A DNA stretch of 64,000 bases from Polyangiaceae bacterium UTPRO1 (lineage in GTDB: Bacteria > Desulfobacterota > Binatia > UTPRO1). Shown here one piece after another: positions 16,281 through 25,212 of the stretch. The stretch is from positions 1 through 64,000 of the forward strand of contig MWST01000025.1 of NCBI GenBank assembly GCA_002050235.1, given 5' to 3'. Both the position numbers and the translations under genes were made by a program. Within the stretch, counting starts at the first letter, position 1. The number at the start of each line of letters is the position of its first letter. Under the pieces are notes generated by a model, which searched no databases, was not told where the DNA came from, and saw only the letters and a program-made list of their open reading frames with translations.

Positions 16281-17222
16281 TCACGGCCCGCCTCGCGGCC
16301 AGAGACCGAGCAACGTGTCGAGGATCTCCTCGGCGGCGTCGAGGTTCCCCATGTGGCCCTCGCCTGGCCGCACCCGCAGCTCGGCGTCGGGAACCAGCCC
16401 GGCCAGATGATGTGCGTGCTCGAGCGGGACCAGCGGATCGGCGTCGCCGTGCCAGAAGCGGATCGGCACCCGCACGTCGCGAACCGAGAATCCCCATTCA
16501 CGCGTGAACAGCACGAGATCGTAGACGGGAGCCCGGAGTTGATGCTGCCCGGCGCGCAGCATGTCGTCGAGGAACATCGCTTTCATCTCCGGCCGACGCA
16601 TCACCGCCCGATCGCCGGGCGGCATGGTGCCGATCACGAAATCGAAGACTGCGGAGGCGATCGGTCGCAGAGCGAATGCCGACGCCCAGACGGCGACGCC
16701 CAGAGGCTCCCGGAGCGCGTGCAGGACCGGGCGCAGGTTCACCGCCAGGCGCATCGGACCTCCGGGGGCGGCGTCGGCACCGACGGCCGGTGCGACGCCG
16801 CCGAGGATGGCGCCCCCGACGACGCGGCCCGCCAGTCGGTGCGCGCACCCGAGCACGTACGGGCCACCGCCCGAAAGCCCCACGAGAGCGAAATTCCCGA
16901 TGCCGAGCTGGTCGACGACATCGTTGACGTCGTCCGCCCACTCGAGCACCGACCGGTGCAGGTGCGGCGTCGAGTCGCCGATCCCCGGACGTTCGATCCC
17001 GATCAGGCGGATGCCGCGTGCGCGGGCCGCAGCGACGGCTGCCGGGGGCACCTGCCGCCGTCCGCCCGGCGTGCCGTGGAACCACAGGATCGGGCGGCCG
17101 CTCGGATCGCCGTATTCGGCGACGCCGACGGCGCGCCCGTCGGCGAGCCGCAGCCGGCGCTCGCGGCCGGGGGTAAGCGCGCTTCCTCCTCCCGCCTCCG
17201 GCTTCAGGAACGTAGCGAACAT
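16281..17222 (-). CDS. Alpha/beta hydrolase
   Basis: 313 residues. Motifs: ILWFHGTPGGRRQ (oxyanion), GIERPGIGDS, nucleophile elbow G-L-S-G-G-G-P-Y near residue 120, Asp in FWHGDADPLVPLEHA, and His in EGHMGNLD near the end. The pattern GTPGGR followed by ERPGxGxS is typical of a subgroup related to proline iminopeptidase-like and haloalkane-type hydrolases. No leader peptide is present. It is unrelated in detail to the other two hydrolases nearby (14925-15824 and 17253-18311); this part of the window simply has several. The substrate is unknown. Confidence 0.88.
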   Translation of the reverse strand: MFATFLKPEAGGGSALTPGRERRLRLADGRAVGVAEYGDPSGRPILWFHGTPGGRRQVPPAAVAAARARGIRLIGIERPGIGDSTPHLHRSVLEWADDVNDVVDQLGIGNFALVGLSGGGPYVLGCAHRLAGRVVGGAILGGVAPAVGADAAPGGPMRLAVNLRPVLHALREPLGVAVWASAFALRPIASAVFDFVIGTMPPGDRAVMRRPEMKAMFLDDMLRAGQHQLRAPVYDLVLFTREWGFSVRDVRVPIRFWHGDADPLVPLEHAHHLAGLVPDAELRVRPGEGHMGNLDAAEEILDTLLGLWPRGGP

Positions 17223-17252
17223 GGAGTTGCGCCTACCCGTCCACGCCGCCGT

Positions 17253-18311
17253 TCACACGACCGCGGCACCGACGCCGCGGTCACGCAGCGTCGCGACCAG
17301 GTCGCCCGCGAGGAAGCGCGCCGCCGCCTCGATCCCGCGCACGTGGGCGTCCATGTGCGCTAGACCGAGCCCGCGCACGAACCGATACGCGCTCTCCGCC
17401 TCGCAGAGGTCGCCGATCGGCTTGATGGCGCGCGCCACCTGATCGAAGATCGGCGGCGGCATCGTGCGGAAGAGCTCGTGGACCTGCTCGATCTGATCGC
17501 AGAAGTGCATGTGGTCGGCGTTCTCGAGGACGACCATGCGCTTCGGAGACGTCGTCCGTGCGTAGAGCTCGTGCATCCCGCGCAGCGGCAGGAGCGTATC
17601 GGAGTCGGCGACGAGATAGAGCGTCGGCACGTCGCGGCCCCAATCGAACTCGAGGGCGCGCCCGAGCGGCTCCGCCGGCAGCGGCGACCAACCTCCCGCC
17701 GGAGCGAGAGGGAGCGCCGCGCGCACGCGCGGATCGCGTCCGGCCACCATGAGCGTCGTCCAGCCGCCGAAGCTGTGCCCGCTCATCCCGATGCGCTCGG
17801 TCTCGACCGCCGGCACGCCTTCGACCCCGGCGAGCAGACGGTCGATCACGAAGCTCGTGTCGGCAGGCCGCGCCGGAATGAACTCGGAGAGCGTCGCACC
17901 CGGGTCCGGGATCGGACCGCCCGCCTGCGCCGCCATCATCATCTGCACCATCTCGAAGATGGTGTTGCCGGTGTGGTCCATGGCGGCGACGACGTAGCCG
18001 TGGCTGGCGAGGTGCGTGCAGAGGAAGGTCGACTGCCGGCGATGCGCTCCGAAGCCGTGCGAGAACACCACCAGAGGATACGATCCGGCGCGCGAGGCCG
18101 CGTCGCGCACGGCCTCCTGCCAGCCCGGCGGGAAGCCGGGAATCAGCTCGTAGGCGTCGCGGGTCGCCGCCGCGAGGTCCTGCCCCCGGTAGGCATCGGT
18201 CGCCGGATACCAGATCTCGACGGGAAGGAGGCGATCGCGGGAGGGATCGCTCCAGTTGAGAGTGCGCACGCCGACGGGCAGGTCGCCGCGCGCGAAGGGA
18301 TCGTAGGCCAT
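17253..18311 (-). CDS. Alpha/beta hydrolase, PAF-acetylhydrolase/dienelactone-hydrolase-like
   Basis: 352 residues. It starts with a beta-rich segment (VGVRTLNWSDPSRDRLLPVEIWYPA) found in PAF-acetylhydrolase-like bacterial proteins. PLVVFSHGFGAHRRQ, then SHGYVVAAMDHTGN follow. The nucleophile elbow is G-H-S-F-G-G-W-T near residue 190, the Asp is probably in LYLVADSDTLLPL, and the His in NADHMHFCD. No signal sequence is present although relatives are often secreted. It is transcribed in the same direction as the hydrolase 30 bases downstream. The substrate (ester or lactone) is unknown. Confidence 0.85.
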   Translation of the reverse strand: MAYDPFARGDLPVGVRTLNWSDPSRDRLLPVEIWYPATDAYRGQDLAAATRDAYELIPGFPPGWQEAVRDAASRAGSYPLVVFSHGFGAHRRQSTFLCTHLASHGYVVAAMDHTGNTIFEMVQMMMAAQAGGPIPDPGATLSEFIPARPADTSFVIDRLLAGVEGVPAVETERIGMSGHSFGGWTTLMVAGRDPRVRAALPLAPAGGWSPLPAEPLGRALEFDWGRDVPTLYLVADSDTLLPLRGMHELYARTTSPKRMVVLENADHMHFCDQIEQVHELFRTMPPPIFDQVARAIKPIGDLCEAESAYRFVRGLGLAHMDAHVRGIEAAARFLAGDLVATLRDRGVGAAVV

Positions 18312-18406
18312 GGCGCAGTGAAGCCCGAGAAGGGCTCGAGATCAAGCGTTGCTGCAGGTCGTGTTCCCCGGGAAGCGCGGCTGCGCCGCGCGACGCCGGC
18401 CCGCGG

Positions 18407-20233
18407 TCAGCGGTCGAGGAGCTCCAGCCGCTCGGCCTTGGCGAAGGCGGCGCGCAGACCATCGTAGTCCGCGGCCGTGAACGGGATGTAAGTGGTGGCG
18501 CCGCGTGGCCGCCAGAGGATCGACGCGCCGGGGAGTCGTCGCCGACAGAAGTGCACCTGCTTCAGGTTGCGGACCAGGATCTTCGCCGTGTTCGTATACT
18601 CGAACTCTTCCACGATCCTGATGAAGTCGGGAAACCACTTCCGGTCCATGCTGCCGCCGGTTATCTGCCGCTCGCAGTAGTCGAAGAATCCCTGCGCATC
18701 GAACACCGCCCCCCGGCGGAGCTTGAGCGCCGCCATCACGAGCTCGTCGGAGACCGCGCAGGGCACGCCGTACGCCGCAGCGAGGTCGACGTCGGGGTGC
18801 TCCTGCAGCAGTCGCGCCACTTGCAGCGCCGAGAAATTCTCGCCGTCCTTGCGGATCCAGTCGTCGGTGCGGCCGTCGAAATAGAGGAAGCGCTTGCCGT
18901 CGCGCTCGAGCACGTGGCCGAGATCGCCGGAGTGGTAGACACCGTCGCGGTACTTGCTGCTGTCGGCGTCGGGGTTGTCGAAGTAGCCCTGGAAGAGGCT
19001 GGTGTCGGGCGCGACACGGCAGATCTCGCCGACAGCCTCGTGATAGTTGCGGATCTTCCCGTCGCCGTCGAGCTCGGCCGGCGGACACTCGGCGCCGAGC
19101 TCGTTCAGGATCTTCACGGCCGGGTCGGTGATCTCGCCGACCGAGCCCCGCGGGTCGCCCTTGCGGCGGAAGGTCGAGATCGCGGCTTCGGTCGAGCCGT
19201 AGATCTCGAACATGTCCTCGAGCCCGAACCACTTCATGAAGCGGTCGATGTCGGGCGGCGCCGCGCCGTTGCCGACGGCGTAGCGGAAGCGGTTCTGCGG
19301 ATGCCTCGTGACCTGGGCGGCGATCTCTTCTTCATCGCCGCCGAACTGCTTCTCGAGGGCCGCCAGCACGTAGTGGACGGGCTCGCCGACGTAGTTCCAG
19401 TAGGTCACCCCGTAGCGCAGGACGTCGGGAGTGAACTTGCTGGCGCTGAAGCGCTCGTTGATGCCGAGGGCGCCGCCGACCCAGAACGCCGGCATCATGC
19501 CGATGAAGATCGAGTTCGAGTGGAAGAGCGGCATGCAGGCGTAGCCGACGTCGTCCTGCCCGATCCCGAGGTTCGAGGAGACTCCGAAGCCGACCGCGCA
19601 GAGCTTCATGTGATTGTTGTTGATGCCCTTCGGCAGCCCGGTCGTACCCGAGGTGTAGATGACCATGAGGTTGCTGCTCGGATCGACCTCGACCGCCGGG
19701 GGCTGGAGCGCCACCGCGGCCGGGCCCACCTCCTCCTCCATGGCGGTGATCCAGTCGCTGCCGGCGGGAAGCGCCGCCCGGCCGCCGCCGGCGGCGCGCA
19801 AGACGAGGATGTTCTCGCTCGGCACCGCGAGCAGGCTGCGCACGCGCTCGACCTCGGGGAGCAGGTGCTCGTCGACGATCAGCACGCGGGCGAGCGACTG
19901 GTTCACGACGCCGGCCAGCGTCTCACCGCGGAGGCCGGTGTTGATGCCGAAGAGCGTATAGCCGCTGTAGGCGCAGCCGAAGAGGAGCGCCACGAGCTCG
20001 AAGTGGTTCTCGAGCAGCATCGCCACGTGCCCGGGCGCGCCGTCGCGCGTCGGCTCCAGCCGGCGGCGCAGGAAATGGGCAACGCGTAGCGCCTCGTTGC
20101 GCAGCTGGCGGTAGGTCCAGGTCCGGTCGTCCTGCATCAGGAAGACCTTCGGACCGCAGACCTCGTGGGCGGCGCGCGCTTCGAGCTGGGCGCCCAGCGC
20201 GAACGGCGCCGCGAATTGCAACGGCTCGGACAC
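18407..20233 (-). CDS. AMP-dependent acyl-CoA synthetase/ligase
   Basis: 608 residues. The adenylate-forming family core VIYTSGTTGLPKGI lies near residue 210 and YGSTEAAIS near residue 340. The ATP/hinge motif is present as GDLGHVLERDGKRFLYFDGRTDDWIRKDGENFS. The N-terminal part and the spacing resemble very-long-chain or FadD6-like acyl-CoA synthetases. It activates a carboxylic acid to its CoA ester. The GTG start at 20233 follows AAGGAGG. It is divergent from an enoyl-CoA hydratase-like gene (100 bases), and both may serve the same acid-degradation pathway. The exact substrate chain length cannot be read from sequence. Confidence 0.92.
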   Translation of the reverse strand: MSEPLQFAAPFALGAQLEARAAHEVCGPKVFLMQDDRTWTYRQLRNEALRVAHFLRRRLEPTRDGAPGHVAMLLENHFELVALLFGCAYSGYTLFGINTGLRGETLAGVVNQSLARVLIVDEHLLPEVERVRSLLAVPSENILVLRAAGGGRAALPAGSDWITAMEEEVGPAAVALQPPAVEVDPSSNLMVIYTSGTTGLPKGINNNHMKLCAVGFGVSSNLGIGQDDVGYACMPLFHSNSIFIGMMPAFWVGGALGINERFSASKFTPDVLRYGVTYWNYVGEPVHYVLAALEKQFGGDEEEIAAQVTRHPQNRFRYAVGNGAAPPDIDRFMKWFGLEDMFEIYGSTEAAISTFRRKGDPRGSVGEITDPAVKILNELGAECPPAELDGDGKIRNYHEAVGEICRVAPDTSLFQGYFDNPDADSSKYRDGVYHSGDLGHVLERDGKRFLYFDGRTDDWIRKDGENFSALQVARLLQEHPDVDLAAAYGVPCAVSDELVMAALKLRRGAVFDAQGFFDYCERQITGGSMDRKWFPDFIRIVEEFEYTNTAKILVRNLKQVHFCRRRLPGASILWRPRGATTYIPFTAADYDGLRAAFAKAERLELLDR

Positions 20234-20333
20234 GGCACTCCTCCTTTGGATGGAAACGGAAATGGCTCGGGACTATAGCTCGACGCTCGCCGAGTACGCC
20301 ACCTGCTCTACCGGCGCCACCGCGGAGGAACGC

Positions 20334-21119
20334 ATGTCCGAACCCGTACTGCTGGTCGCCGAAGACGGCGGCATCGCCACCCTGACCTTGAATCGCCCCC
20401 AGGCCCTGAACGCCCTCTCCCGCGAGCTTCGCACCGCTCTCGTGCAGGCGTTGGACCGGCTCGCCGGAGACGCCGAGGTCGGCGTCCTGATCCTCACCGG
20501 CGCCGGCCGCGCCTTCACCGCCGGCCTCGACCTGAAAGAGCTCGGCGGTCCCGGATTCGGCCGCGACGCCACGGAAGCGGCGATCGCCGACGGCGACGTC
20601 ATCGACGCCATGGCGCGTTGCCCGCAGCCCATCATCGGCGCCGTCAACGGCTTCGCCGTCACCGGCGGATTCGAGATCGCGCTCGCCTGCGACGTGCTCG
20701 TCTGCTCGGACCAGGCGCGCTTCGCCGATACCCACGCTCGCGTCGGCATCCTCCCGGGTTGGGGCTTGAGCCAGAAGCTCAGCCGCAGCATCGGCATCTA
20801 CCGCGCCAAGGAGCTGTCGCTCACCGGCAACTACCTGACTGCCGAGCAAGCCGCCGAGTGGGGCCTCGTAAACCGCGTCGTTGCGCCCGAGGAGCTAATG
20901 CCGACGTGCCGCGCCCTGGCCCGCGACATGCTCTCGTGCGACCCGACGGTGCTGCGCGCCTACAAGCGCCTGATCGACGACGGCTACGCGCGGACGTTCG
21001 GCGACGGACTGAAGCTCGAAGCCGACGCGGCGCGCACGCACGCCCGCACGGTCACGGCCGATGCGATCGCGACGCGGCGGGCGGGAGTGCAGGCGCGGGG
21101 GCGGGAGCAGAAAGGGTGA
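20334..21119 (+). CDS. Enoyl-CoA hydratase/isomerase (crotonase family)
   Basis: 261 residues. Starts at an ATG preceded by GAGGAA. Motifs: LILTGAGRAFTAGLDLKEL (first oxyanion segment) and GAVNGFAVTGGFEIALACD, where the glutamate of the G-F-E triplet corresponds to the first catalytic Glu of crotonase. The second catalytic Glu region, usually FGQPE.xLG, is here FADTHARVGILPGWGLSQK with no glutamate, a pattern common in EchA-like proteins whose hydratase activity is uncertain. It may act as an isomerase or another CoA enzyme. It overlaps the next gene by 4 bases (GTGA). It is divergent from the acyl-CoA ligase. Confidence 0.88.
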   Translation: MSEPVLLVAEDGGIATLTLNRPQALNALSRELRTALVQALDRLAGDAEVGVLILTGAGRAFTAGLDLKELGGPGFGRDATEAAIADGDVIDAMARCPQPIIGAVNGFAVTGGFEIALACDVLVCSDQARFADTHARVGILPGWGLSQKLSRSIGIYRAKELSLTGNYLTAEQAAEWGLVNRVVAPEELMPTCRALARDMLSCDPTVLRAYKRLIDDGYARTFGDGLKLEADAARTHARTVTADAIATRRAGVQARGREQKG

Positions 21120-22387
21120 TCGCGACCGGCGTGGCGCGCCGGCGGCGGGCAGCGCTCGGTCTCGTGGCGCTCGCCGGCGCCGCCGCGCTCGCGGCGAGCG
21201 GCTGTGCCGCGCACCGCCCGACCGCGGCCGCCGCGCCGGTCCTCCGCGTCGGCTCGAGCGGCGACTACCCGCCCTTCTCGGTCCGCGCCGCCGACGGTAC
21301 CTGGAGCGGGTTCGACGTCGCCGTCGCGCGGGCCTACGCCGCCGCGCGCGGCCGGCGCCTCGAACTCGTCCCGTTCCGCTGGCCCGAGCTCGCCGCCCGC
21401 CTCGCGGCCGGCGACTTCGACGTCGCGATGAGCGGCGTCACCGTCCGTGCCGATCGCCTCCTCGTCGGTACGATGACGGCGGCCGTCGCGCGCGCGGAGG
21501 CGATCGTGCTCGTGCGGCACGGCGCCGCGCCGGCGGCCGCTGTGGATCGACCGGGCGTGCGCATCGCGGTCAACCGCGGCGGGCACCTCGAGCGCGTGGC
21601 GCGCGCTCGGCTCCGCTACGCGACCCTCGTCCCCGTCGACGACAACCGGTCGTTGGCCGAGTTGCTGGCAACGGGCGCCGTCGCTGCGGTGGTGACGGAC
21701 ACGGTGGAAGCCGCGACCTTCCCGGCCGGAGCGTTCGCGGTCGCGGCGCGGCTCGGCCGCGATCGCAAGGCCTACTGGGTCGCGCCGGGACGCGCGGCGC
21801 TCGCCGCCGATCTCGATGCCTGGCTGCTCGCGGCCGAGCGCGACGGGACCTTGCCGCGCCTGCGCACGGCGTGGCTCGCCGGCGCGGGCGCGCCGGCCCT
21901 GGCGCCGGAGCTGGCGCGCGTCGTCGATCTGGCGGCGCGCCGGCTCATGCTGATGCCGGCGGTCGCGGCGGCGAAGCGCGCGGCCGGGCTGCCGATCGTC
22001 GACGTGCGGCGCGAGGCCGAGGTGGTCGCGCGCGCCGGCGCCCGCGCCCGCAGCGCCGGGCTCGAAGGCGCCGCCGCCGAGCGCTTCGCGCGCGCCCAGA
22101 TCGACGCCGCCCGCGCCGTCCAGGCGGCGGCGCGCGCCACCGCTGCAGAGAGCGCCGATGCCCCGGCGCTCGCCACGCTCCGACCGCGCATCGACGTGCT
22201 CGACGAGGCGACGCTGGCGGCACTCGTCGCGATGCGGGCCGCCGCGCCGCACGTCGACGGCGCCGCGATCGCGACCGCGCTCCGCGCCGACGCCGGCGTC
22301 GCCGGCTTCGACGAGGCGCACGCGGGTGCGATTGCGGCCGCCATCGCCGCGCTCGCAGCGGCGCCGGAAGCGCCGCTCGGGCATTGA
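21116..22387 (+). CDS. Secreted PheC-like cyclohexadienyl dehydratase fused to AroQ-type chorismate mutase
   Basis: 423 residues. The GTG start overlaps the crotonase stop. A lipoprotein-like signal (ALAASGC) leads to an extracytoplasmic solute-binding fold (residues about 45-260): VLRVGSSGDYPPFSVR, MSGVTVRADR and NRGGHLERVARARL, a pattern like Pseudomonas PheC. From about residue 265, LAARRLMLMPAVAAAKRAAGLPI and the following Arg/Ala-rich helix (ARAQIDAARAVQ) match the gamma-class AroQ chorismate mutase. Together the two would convert chorismate to phenylpyruvate in the periplasm. The catalytic residues of both parts appear present but need alignment. It is long for either domain alone, which supports a fusion. 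Confidence 0.75.
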   Translation: MIATGVARRRRAALGLVALAGAAALAASGCAAHRPTAAAAPVLRVGSSGDYPPFSVRAADGTWSGFDVAVARAYAAARGRRLELVPFRWPELAARLAAGDFDVAMSGVTVRADRLLVGTMTAAVARAEAIVLVRHGAAPAAAVDRPGVRIAVNRGGHLERVARARLRYATLVPVDDNRSLAELLATGAVAAVVTDTVEAATFPAGAFAVAARLGRDRKAYWVAPGRAALAADLDAWLLAAERDGTLPRLRTAWLAGAGAPALAPELARVVDLAARRLMLMPAVAAAKRAAGLPIVDVRREAEVVARAGARARSAGLEGAAAERFARAQIDAARAVQAAARATAAESADAPALATLRPRIDVLDEATLAALVAMRAAAPHVDGAAIATALRADAGVAGFDEAHAGAIAAAIAALAAAPEAPLGH

Positions 22388-22561
22388 CGGTCGCAGCGCG
22401 CCAGGCGCACCACGCGCCGCCCGCCGGCCGCTTCCGGCACGGCGGACGGACGGCTCGACGGTCCAGCGCTCCGCTTCGTCGGCGTGCCGGGTACGAAGGT
22501 GCCGTCCCCCTCGATCCCGCTCGTCGCTTTCGACCGCCGGCTGCGCTAAAGCCGCTCGACC

Positions 22562-23209
22562 ATGGACCAGACGCAGCCGATCCAAGATCTCTTCGCGAAC
22601 AACCGCCGCTGGGTCGCCGCCATGACCCAGACCGATCCCGAGTTCTTCCGCAAACGCGCCCGGCCCGCCGAGCCGCACTTCCTCTTCATCGGCTGTTCCG
22701 ACAGCCGCGTTCCGGCCGACCAGCTCACCGGGACGACGCCGGGCGAGCTCTTCGTCCACCGCAACATCGCCAACCAGGTGTTCACCTCCGATCTCAACAT
22801 GCTCTCGGTGCTCCAGTACGCGGTCGAGATCCTGAAGGTCGAGAACGTGATCGTGTGCGGGCACTACGGCTGCGCGGGCGTCCAGGCAGCCGCCGATACG
22901 GCGCCGCTCGGACTCGTCGACAACTGGCTCGGCAACATCCGCAACGTGATGCGGCTGCACCGCGGCGAGCTCGAAGCCATCACCGACCCGGCGGCGCGCC
23001 TGCGGCGCCTCGTCGATCTCAACGTGATCGAGCAGGTCTACAACCTCTCGCAGACCCCGGTGGCCCAGAGAGCGTGGCGGCGCGGCGCCCGGCTCTTGCT
23101 GCACGGCCTGGTCTACGAGCTCGAGGAAGGACTCCTGAAGGCTCTGGCGCTCGGCATCGACGCCCCCGAGAAGGCCGAGGCGCTAGCGCACTCCAACCAC
23201 CACGGCTGA
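22562..23209 (+). CDS. Beta-class carbonic anhydrase
   Basis: 215 residues. The zinc ligands are visible: C45 in F-I-G-C45-S-D47-S-R49, and H101-Y-G-C104. The Asp-Arg pair D47/R49 of the active site is present. DLFANNRRWVAAMT at the start and LFVHRNIANQV are usual beta-CA features. The enzyme interconverts CO2 and bicarbonate, probably in the cytoplasm because no signal peptide is seen. It stands alone, with 174 bases upstream holding no recognised gene, and converges with the cytochrome c gene 32 bases downstream. Confidence 0.95.
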   Translation: MDQTQPIQDLFANNRRWVAAMTQTDPEFFRKRARPAEPHFLFIGCSDSRVPADQLTGTTPGELFVHRNIANQVFTSDLNMLSVLQYAVEILKVENVIVCGHYGCAGVQAAADTAPLGLVDNWLGNIRNVMRLHRGELEAITDPAARLRRLVDLNVIEQVYNLSQTPVAQRAWRRGARLLLHGLVYELEEGLLKALALGIDAPEKAEALAHSNHHG

Positions 23210-23241
23210 CGCCGGACGCGGACCTCGCGACCCGGCGGCGG

Positions 23242-24111
23242 TCATCGCGCCGCCGCGCCGGCGGGGTCGTGCTTGCGGTCGCGCATCGCGGTGAAGTACG
23301 CGATCAGGCCGTCGAGCTCGGCGTCCGACAGGTGCGCATGCGCCGGCATGCTGGTGTAGCGGAACGACTGCGGCGCCCGGACATAGGCCTTGAGCTGCTC
23401 GATCGGCCGATACTCGACGATGCTCCTCGGCACGTTCAGCTCGGGCCCCTTGGTGCCGCCCTCGCCGTTGATCGCATGACAGGCGATGCACTCGCGGCGA
23501 AAGACCGCGAAGCCCGTCCAGGCGGGCGCCGCGGCGGGGAGGCCGGCCGGCGCGATGTGCGGCCAGCGCTCGGCGAGCGATCCGAGCTCGATCGCCGTCA
23601 CCTGGTACGGCCACGGATAGCGTCGGACATCGTGCGCCGCGGGATCCTCCCAGACGACGTAGTACGGCCCGGGATCGCCGTGGCGGCCGTCGATCGGCTC
23701 CCAGCCCGGATCGTCGCCGCGCATGCGGTCGGCGTCGGCGAAGGCGAGCCAGCCTCCCGGCTCGCGGACGAGGGCCAGGCTCGCCGACTTCACGTAGCCG
23801 TCGCGGGCGCGGAAGATGACGTCGACGTCCGCGCGCACCGCGGCGTCGAGGTCGCCGAAGCCGAGGCGCAGCACCGTCGCCAGCGGACAAGCGCGGAAGC
23901 GCTTGCGCCGCCCGTAGGCGGGGTCGTCGACCGCGATCGTCCGCGCGCCGCACGCGCGCGCCAGAGCCTCGCGGGCGAGCCTCGCGACGACGACGCCGTC
24001 GCGCTCGAAGGCGAGCACGCTCCCGCCCGGCTCCGCAGCCGCGCCGGCGACCGCAGCAGCGAGCCCGAGCGCCGCCGCGGCGGCGGCGACGGAAACGGCG
24101 AACGCACGCAT
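23242..24111 (-). CDS. Secreted monohaem cytochrome c with an N-terminal oxidoreductase-like domain
   Basis: 289 residues. A signal peptide (Ala-rich, to about residue 26) is followed by a roughly 150-residue region that resembles the sulfite-oxidase/molybdopterin-like fold (VLRLGFGDLDAAVRADVDV... FRARDGYVKSASLALV) but has no obvious cofactor cysteine. The haem-binding C208-I-A-C-H212 lies in the last third, with a probable axial Met in YTSMPAHAHLSD. The class is periplasmic electron transfer. Partner genes are not adjacent. Its C-terminal part ends in a cytochrome c helix pattern (LSDAELDGLIAYFTAM). Confidence 0.85.
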   Translation of the reverse strand: MRAFAVSVAAAAAALGLAAAVAGAAAEPGGSVLAFERDGVVVARLAREALARACGARTIAVDDPAYGRRKRFRACPLATVLRLGFGDLDAAVRADVDVIFRARDGYVKSASLALVREPGGWLAFADADRMRGDDPGWEPIDGRHGDPGPYYVVWEDPAAHDVRRYPWPYQVTAIELGSLAERWPHIAPAGLPAAAPAWTGFAVFRRECIACHAINGEGGTKGPELNVPRSIVEYRPIEQLKAYVRAPQSFRYTSMPAHAHLSDAELDGLIAYFTAMRDRKHDPAGAAAR

Positions 24112-24202
24112 CGTGCCGCCCCTTCAGCGCACCGCCGCGCCGCGGTCAAGCCGCCTGCCGCCCGGTCGTCGCCGCGGCGGCCGACGGCCGCGCCGGCGCC
24201 GG

Positions 24203-25186
24203 CTACGGCTCGCCGGCGGCGCGCCGGCGCGGGAGTGTGCCGAGCTCGCCGCGGAGCCAGAGCCGCGCTTCGAGCACGCCGCCGATCAGGCCCGGCGCCA
24301 GGATCGTCGTCGCGAACACCAGGATCGAGAGCGCGAGCGCTGCCGGCGGCGGCACGCCGGAGGCCGCGAGCGTAAGGACGAGGATCCCTTCGCGAATCCC
24401 GAGGCCGCCGACCGAGATCGGCAGCACCGAGACCAGGACGACGACGCTTCGCACCCACGCCATCGCCGCGATCGTCAGCGCCAGCCCGAGACTGCGACCG
24501 AGCACGAAGAAGACGACGACGCCCGGTATCTGCGCCGCGATCGAGAGGGCGACGACGCCGGCGAGCGTCCCCGGCGAGAGCCGCGCCACCGAGCCGAGCG
24601 CCAGGCGCAGGCGGGCGAGCACCGCCGCCCACCAGACGCCGCTGCCGCCGGCTTGGAGCTCGCGCATGAAGGCGCGCCAGGCGGCCGGCACGGCGCGCGG
24701 CGCCGCCAGCACGGCGAGCGCGCTCGTGCCGGCGAGGAGCACGAGCAGCGTGCCGTGAGGCTTCGGGCGCGGATCGGCGCACCAGCCGGCCAGACCCACG
24801 AGCCCGAGCCCGACGAGCGCCGCGAGGCGGTCACACACCATCGCCGTGAGCGCGGCGGTGAAGCCGCCGCTGGTGCGCGGGGAGAGCCTCTGCAGCCGCA
24901 GCGCCGCGACGCCGACGCCGCCGACCGGGAGAAACAGGTTGTAGAAGAACGCCGCCAGGTTGATGGCGAGCATCTGCACGGCGCGCGCGTGCACGCCCTG
25001 CCCTGCGAGCAGCGCCCGCAAGCGGAACGCGATCGCTACGTTGCCGGCGAACGACGCGGACGCCGCGGTCAGCACGGCGGTCCCCGAGGTCGCGGCGAGA
25101 GCGCGGCCGACTGCCGCGAGATCGACGCTCGCCGCCAGCCAGGAGACCGCGAGCGCCGCGACCGCGAGGCGAAAGGCGATGCGCAT
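24203..25186 (-). CDS. Flippase-like membrane protein (UPF0104/LPG-synthase transmembrane type)
   Basis: 327 residues, about eight hydrophobic helices. The pattern NLAAFFYNLFLPVGGVGVAAL near residue 75 and VSVLPISVGGLGIREGILV near residue 260 are typical of the UPF0104/AglD-like family, related to the membrane part of lysylphosphatidylglycerol synthase. The family is thought to move or modify lipids; the exact activity is not known. The ATG at 25186 is preferred; a GTG one codon earlier is possible. It follows the luciferase-like gene by 26 bases on the same strand, so the two may be co-transcribed. Confidence 0.85.
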   Translation of the reverse strand: MRIAFRLAVAALAVSWLAASVDLAAVGRALAATSGTAVLTAASASFAGNVAIAFRLRALLAGQGVHARAVQMLAINLAAFFYNLFLPVGGVGVAALRLQRLSPRTSGGFTAALTAMVCDRLAALVGLGLVGLAGWCADPRPKPHGTLLVLLAGTSALAVLAAPRAVPAAWRAFMRELQAGGSGVWWAAVLARLRLALGSVARLSPGTLAGVVALSIAAQIPGVVVFFVLGRSLGLALTIAAMAWVRSVVVLVSVLPISVGGLGIREGILVLTLAASGVPPPAALALSILVFATTILAPGLIGGVLEARLWLRGELGTLPRRRAAGEP

Positions 25187-25212
25187 CACGCGCGCCGCGC
25201 GCCGCCGCGGCC

